DNA from: Tricholomella constricta
Taxonomy: Eukaryota; Basidiomycota; Agaricomycetes; Agaricales; Lyophyllaceae
Assembly: GCA_013368375.1 (NCBI GenBank)
Contig: JAACJP010000027.1
Coordinates: 248,001 to 312,000, forward strand
DNA length: 64,000 nucleotides
Direction of reading: 5' to 3'
Shown: positions 59,650 to 64,000 of the stretch, piece by piece
Layout: each line of letters starts with the position of its first letter
Numbering within the stretch: position 1 is the stretch's first letter
Notes under the pieces: model-generated
What the model saw: only the letters and a program-made list of their open reading frames with translations
Told to the model about the DNA's origin: nothing
The model's database searches: none
Translations under genes and position numbers: made by a program

Positions 59650-62600
59650 ATGTCGAATTCCACCCCCCTGAAATCATACACCACAGTCAGTATGACGCGG
59701 ACAAAGCAGGTTGTCGTCGATGGTCAGGCCGCGGTAGACAAGATTATTCCCCTTCTTCGCTTGGCTTCTAACGAGTCATTTCTTGACAAATATTTCCCTT
59801 TGTCACTTCTGCCAACTGGCGTCTCTGTTGAGGCGATGCAACGGGTGTTGCGAAAGCAAGGAGCCCTCAGCGACAAATCTTGGAGGAACTGGCCAGGCAG
59901 TGGATCTGCCGAAAGCAGATATTATGGACCTTTCACGGATGCCGCGAATGCAATCGCCAAGTGTTGCCGCACGCTGAGCCCGGCCTCGCGCCTCAATCCC
60001 GACGATGTGGAGGGTTACTGGATAGACCGCCACAGCAAAGCTCCCGATTCGCCCAACGACGATGCTTCTGCGGATCGTCCCAATTGCCTATACGTCAGTA
60101 CACACCAAAACAACGAGTTCAAGGATATTTGGGACGAGATTGAAGATCTTCGCGCAATTATACTAGCAGACAATGCTGACAATGCTGACTTGACGTCTAA
60201 ATTGGTAAGTTCTTTGGCCTCACCTACCCGATTTTACATCCTAACTGCATTACCAGGAGGAACGAGAGACAGCTCAGAAGGAACTGGTATATGTTTTGAC
60301 CCATTTTTTTGAATCTGCGGTCTGACTGCCGTATTTCTAGGAGAAGACACTCAATGTTTGGTGGCGCCTTGTGCATGTCGCCGTTGAATTTAAGCCAGAA
60401 GACATGCCCGAAGATTTCAAAAAATGGATTGAAGATTTGAAACAGCTCATCAGGTACCTGCGGCGTATGCTCGAGGAGCAGCTCGATCGACGATTCGTTT
60501 TGGGGCTTTTGATGTTCCGCGATAAGATGATTGTGGTTCACCTCGATCGATCAGGACCTCTCATCACGGCGAAACCTATCAATATCGCAAAGGTTCGTAA
60601 ACATTTTTTGAGTGCCTATTGACTTTTTCGGTTGACATCGAAATTGACAGGACCCGAAAACCTTTATCCGCATTATTGCCGGGCTCAAGTGTATGAGCCC
60701 AGACCAGTTGGGCTGGGACACGACAATGAAACTCTACAAAGCCGTTGGTGAAGGCGGCGAATATGAACTTGTTGCGTCCTATCTCGACAGCGAGAAGTCC
60801 TACCACGACAGAGACCCATATCAACTTCACTGGAGCATCGAATTTGGAAACGGAAAGGAGAGATACGTCAGTATCCGTGTTCTCTCAGCTGTTCGATCTG
60901 GAGAGATGTGCGGACGTGCGACACTGATATTTGAAGTGGTGAAATTCGCCGAACGCATGGAGCCTACAGAGGTCGGAATCTTATCAAGCCATTTTTCCTC
61001 AGAGCTAACTTTCGTTCGCAGACAAAAGTGCTGAAGCGATATTGGAGGCCGATCGAAGAGTCAGACCTGGGCTCGGAGTCTCCAGGAACGACACGGTACC
61101 CGTCGGAAGGACAATTCTATGATATGTTGGATAAAGACGTCCCTGCTTCCGCAAAGCGCATCAATGACTATCACGACGTCATGGTGGGCGGTGCTGTGGA
61201 TAGCACATTTCGCCTAATCCGTCGTGGTATAGTTCCTTTACCGATGACCTCTAAGGAACAGGGACCTTCTGCGGGTTCAAAACGAAGTCGGGGTTCAAAA
61301 CAAACTCGGGAGGAAACCGACCCAGACGCAGAGAATTACCTCGAACTGAAGTACACCACCCAAGACGTCGACTGCTTCGGAAAGCCCCAACGAGAGAAGT
61401 CACGATATGTCCCTGTGGATCGCGTTCATACAGAAATTTTGATGCCCACAGGCATTGTTGTCAAGTTCTTTTGTGATCTCCGGGAACTGCTCAACGTTTT
61501 CATCGGTGGCATTGAAGGTGAGTTAGGGCACGATAGCTTTATAGTATTTTCGTTAAACGATTTGACAGACCATCTTCATGCTCACAAGAAAGGAATCCTT
61601 CATCGGGACGTCAGTGGCGGGAATCTCTTGATATTCCCCGTCACTACATGGGATCGCGAAGAAACGGTTGGCCGTCTCATGGATCTGGATCACGCTATCA
61701 TTACCGACAAATTCAAACCCATCCCCACGAGAGAGAATTTGGACAACATCTCTGCAGTGAGGAGCCTGTTGAAGAACAATTTTAACGTCACTGCCATGCA
61801 CGACGTCTTGGTTGAGGCTGACCGATATTCTGCACCTACCGACCTCTACATCTCGCGAGCTGCTGGCGCTCCGGTCATCAACACCTCGGAACTCGTTACG
61901 ATTAGTCGCTTGGGTTGGGATCAGTCTGTGAGCACACACCTCACCATACACCGCCGTATCTACCCTAACACCAGTCTCTAGGAGCTCCCGTGGCCTGACT
62001 TTAGTTCACGGATAGCTCGACAAGGAGAACGATCAGTATGCTGCTTTCCTTCTTCCTTCGCGAAATTGTGTTCGTTGAGTTGAGATTGATCATACAGGGA
62101 ACTCTTCCGTTCATGAGCCCCGAGGTTTTATTTGGCAATTTTATCAATTACAAAGGCTATGATCGACAAGAGTTCCATCACAATTCCGTTCACGATCTCG
62201 AATCTTTCTTCTGGGTCCTTGTCCGTATCTGTCTGACGCGCAGAGGACCAGGTTTGGGCATGGTTCGGGAGGAGTTGAAGCCAAATTCGAAAGGAAATCC
62301 GTTGCGCATCATCGTCAAAGAATATTTCGAATCCGACGAACCGAACATCAAGGAAACAAAGTATCAACTGTTCTTGAAGGAATCACGCTTTGAGGAAGAT
62401 CTCATCCCGTTCTTCGACAAGACGTATTTCGAAAGCCTCAGGCCGCTGGTCCTAAAATGGTGGGCGACTCTGGTTCTTGCGTATTGCTTTCACGGAAACG
62501 AGTACTATCACATCCACTCCCATATCCTTCGTCTCCTTCGAGATTCCCTTCGAACCCTGCCTGCATCTGGTCAGGACGAAGCCACTGCCAAAGAGATTAG

Positions 62601-62826
62601 GCGTCGAAAGAAATACTACCGGCATTCTTTGAAGATCATCGCTAATCTGCATCGTTCGGTTGAGCAGTGTACACCCCCCAGTTCACCTGCTCCATCCGAG
62701 GCCTCACCTCAATACCGTCGATCCGTTCAGAAGGCTTCCACCTTCACCATCCATCCCATGATCATCCAACCATCCTTCGAGGATTCGGAAACAGACTTAC
62801 GGCCAACCAAGAAACGAGCCGTCTGA
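59650..62826 (+). CDS. FunK1 fungal protein kinase, complete, 931 aa
   Basis: Exons 59650-60204, 60257-60286, 60341-60592, 60651-60971, 61022-61517, 61569-61927, 61982-62035 and 62098-62826 sum to 2796 nt with no frame break. The N-terminal 450 residues are the variable FunK1 region (WWRLVHVAVEFKPEDMPEDF, GLKCMSPDQLGWDTTMKLYK). Kinase core: PVDRVHTEILMPTGIVVKFF, catalytic loop GILHRDVSGGNLL, metal site RLMDLDHAI (the DFG position reads DLD), SGTLPFMSPEVLF, HNSVHDLESFFWVLV. The C-terminal tail is basic and Ser-rich (RPTKKRAV). Family members are expanded in multicellular basidiomycetes; targets are largely unknown. The best-preserved of four copies in the window. Confidence 0.92.
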
Positions 62827-62984
62827 TAGGTCAACTTCCAGTCAATTGCATCACGTCATCCAGCATGGTATCATTTCTTGTGTTCGCACTGCTCGTTTGA
62901 AATACCTCGTTGAAATACCTGTACTCCATATATGTCTGCCCGAGTTGCTAATAATATGGGACTATCACCCGCTACTTATATCCA

Positions 62985-64000
62985 GTTGTCAGTAAGTGGG
63001 CCAGTTGAGCTGGGACACGACGATGGAGCTTTACAAAGCAACCAACGGCGGCGACTACACGAACTTGTTGCATCCTATCTTGACCTACACAAAAAGCTCC
63101 TACCAATTTCACTGGAAGGACAAATATGTCAGTTTCCGTGTTCTCTCCGCCTTGCGACCTGGAAAGATCCGCTAACCTGCGACACTGACTTTGAAATGAT
63201 CAAATTCGCCGAGCAATTGAAGCCTACCTTCAGGATCTTATCGGGCCATTTTTCACCTCGCATTTGACCTTTTCTCGCGGACAAAAATTGCAGAAGCGAT
63301 ATCGGGGGCCAATCGTTGAAGAGCCAGACCCGGTTTCGAAGTTTCGGGACAAAGCCAAATAAATCTCCAGCAAAACCATGATACCCCTTAAAAGGCCAGA
63401 TTTACGATATCTTGAAGGAAGACGTCCATGCGTCCATGTTTCCGCGCAACATGTTAATGACTATGACATCGAATGGGGGATGCTATGGACGGCACTTTGC
63501 GATCGATCTGTCGTGACATGGTTACTTCAAGTAAGAACCTTCAGCAAGTTCAAAACGAACTCGAAGGAAACCGATCTGCTGGCGGGCGAGAGAGTTTTCT
63601 TGTCCCGATGTACACTTCCAAAGACGTCGACGTGTTTGAATACCCCGTGCAACGAGACGACTCCCGATATGTCCCTGTGGATCGCGTTCATACAGAAATT
63701 TTGATGCCCACAGGCATCGTTGTCAAGTCCTTTTGTGATGTCCGGGAACTGGTCAGCATTTTCATCGGTGGCATTGAAGGTGAGTTAGGGCACGATAGCT
63801 TTGTAATATTTTCGTTAAACGATTTGACAGACCATCTCCATGCTCACAAGGAAGGAATCCTTCATCGGGACGTCAGTAGCGGGAATCTCTTGATATTCCC
63901 CGTCACTACATGGGATCGCGAAGAGGCGGTTGGCCGTCTCATGGATCTGGATCACGCTATCTTTACCGGCAAATCCAAACCCATCCCCACCAGAGAAAGT
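62985..64000 (+). pseudogene. FunK1 copy, damaged, cut by the window end
   Basis: The N-domain piece at about 63008-63270 (GHDDGAL, LHELVASYLDL, DTDFEMIKFAEQLKP) is out of frame with what follows. A middle piece starts at about 63280. The kinase start is in good order: VHTEILMPTGIVVKSFCD, an intron at about 63780-63830, then GILHRDVSSGNLLIFPVTTW and RLMDLDHAIFTG running off the end. At least the N-terminal half is decayed. The part beyond 64000 is unseen, so activity of a shorter product cannot be excluded. Confidence 0.75.

Noticed and set aside
61928..61981. Shared in-frame TAG after PNTSL/PNTSH in two FunK1 copies, first read as a common premature stop
   Set aside because: It is the acceptor of a 54-nt intron (GTGAGC...CTCTAG). 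The third copy at 39-40 kb has a matching intron, and removing it joins GWDQS to ELPWPDFSSR in frame.
1..64000. tRNA and rRNA genes
   Set aside because: I looked for the B-box GGTTCGAATCC-type sequence on both strands. Near matches such as those at about 1697 and 2118 lie in the block A repeats and do not fold into a cloverleaf by eye.

Overview
The window looks like nuclear DNA of an Agaricomycete (mushroom-forming basidiomycete). The genes are cut by many short GT..AG introns, mostly 46-60 nt. The gene families fit that group: several FunK1 fungal kinase copies, a basidiomycete-type P450, a two-finger GATA factor, a MYND protein, and a large transposase family carrying the DPHRD...LLG motif. 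All calls come from reading the sequence and from knowledge of the families; no search was run.

Region 1 (1-31.6 kb) is a large direct segmental duplication. Copy 1 is block A (1-3532) joined directly to block B (3533-8476). Copy 2 is A' (13045-16595), a 6657-bp DNA transposon (16596-23252), then B' (23255 onward). Copy 1 keeps the uninterrupted target site, so the transposon ends and its TA duplication can be read exactly. The transposon carries two divergent multi-exon genes: a transposase on the minus strand and a 336-aa accessory protein on the plus strand. Block B ends in a vacuolar-type GH38 alpha-mannosidase gene. It is complete in copy 2, where I model 37 exons including exons of 2, 4, 9 and 9 nt. 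In copy 1 it is broken by an internal deletion of about 870 bp. Between the two copies lie a field of degenerate GACGTC-containing repeats (8.9-10.7 kb) and a diverged A-like repeat (11.9-13.0 kb).

Region 2 (31.9-40.7 kb) holds a decaying P450, a MYND-finger gene, a cysteine-free secreted precursor with two near-identical cationic amphipathic segments next to dibasic sites, a probable cell-surface protein with two beta-sandwich-like repeats and a C-terminal hydrophobic tail, and an N-terminally short FunK1 kinase.

Region 3 (40.7-54.2 kb) holds a GATA factor with an AreA/Gat1-like N-terminal motif and two zinc fingers, and a Faa1/Faa4-type long-chain acyl-CoA synthetase. They are transcribed divergently and separated by 4.8 kb of apparently non-coding sequence.

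Region 4 (54.2-64 kb) is a FunK1 and S9 peptidase neighbourhood. It has one intact 931-aa FunK1 gene, one intact acylaminoacyl-peptidase-like gene, and decayed copies of both. I see no metabolic gene cluster; the genes appear to be independent housekeeping, regulatory and repeat-family genes.
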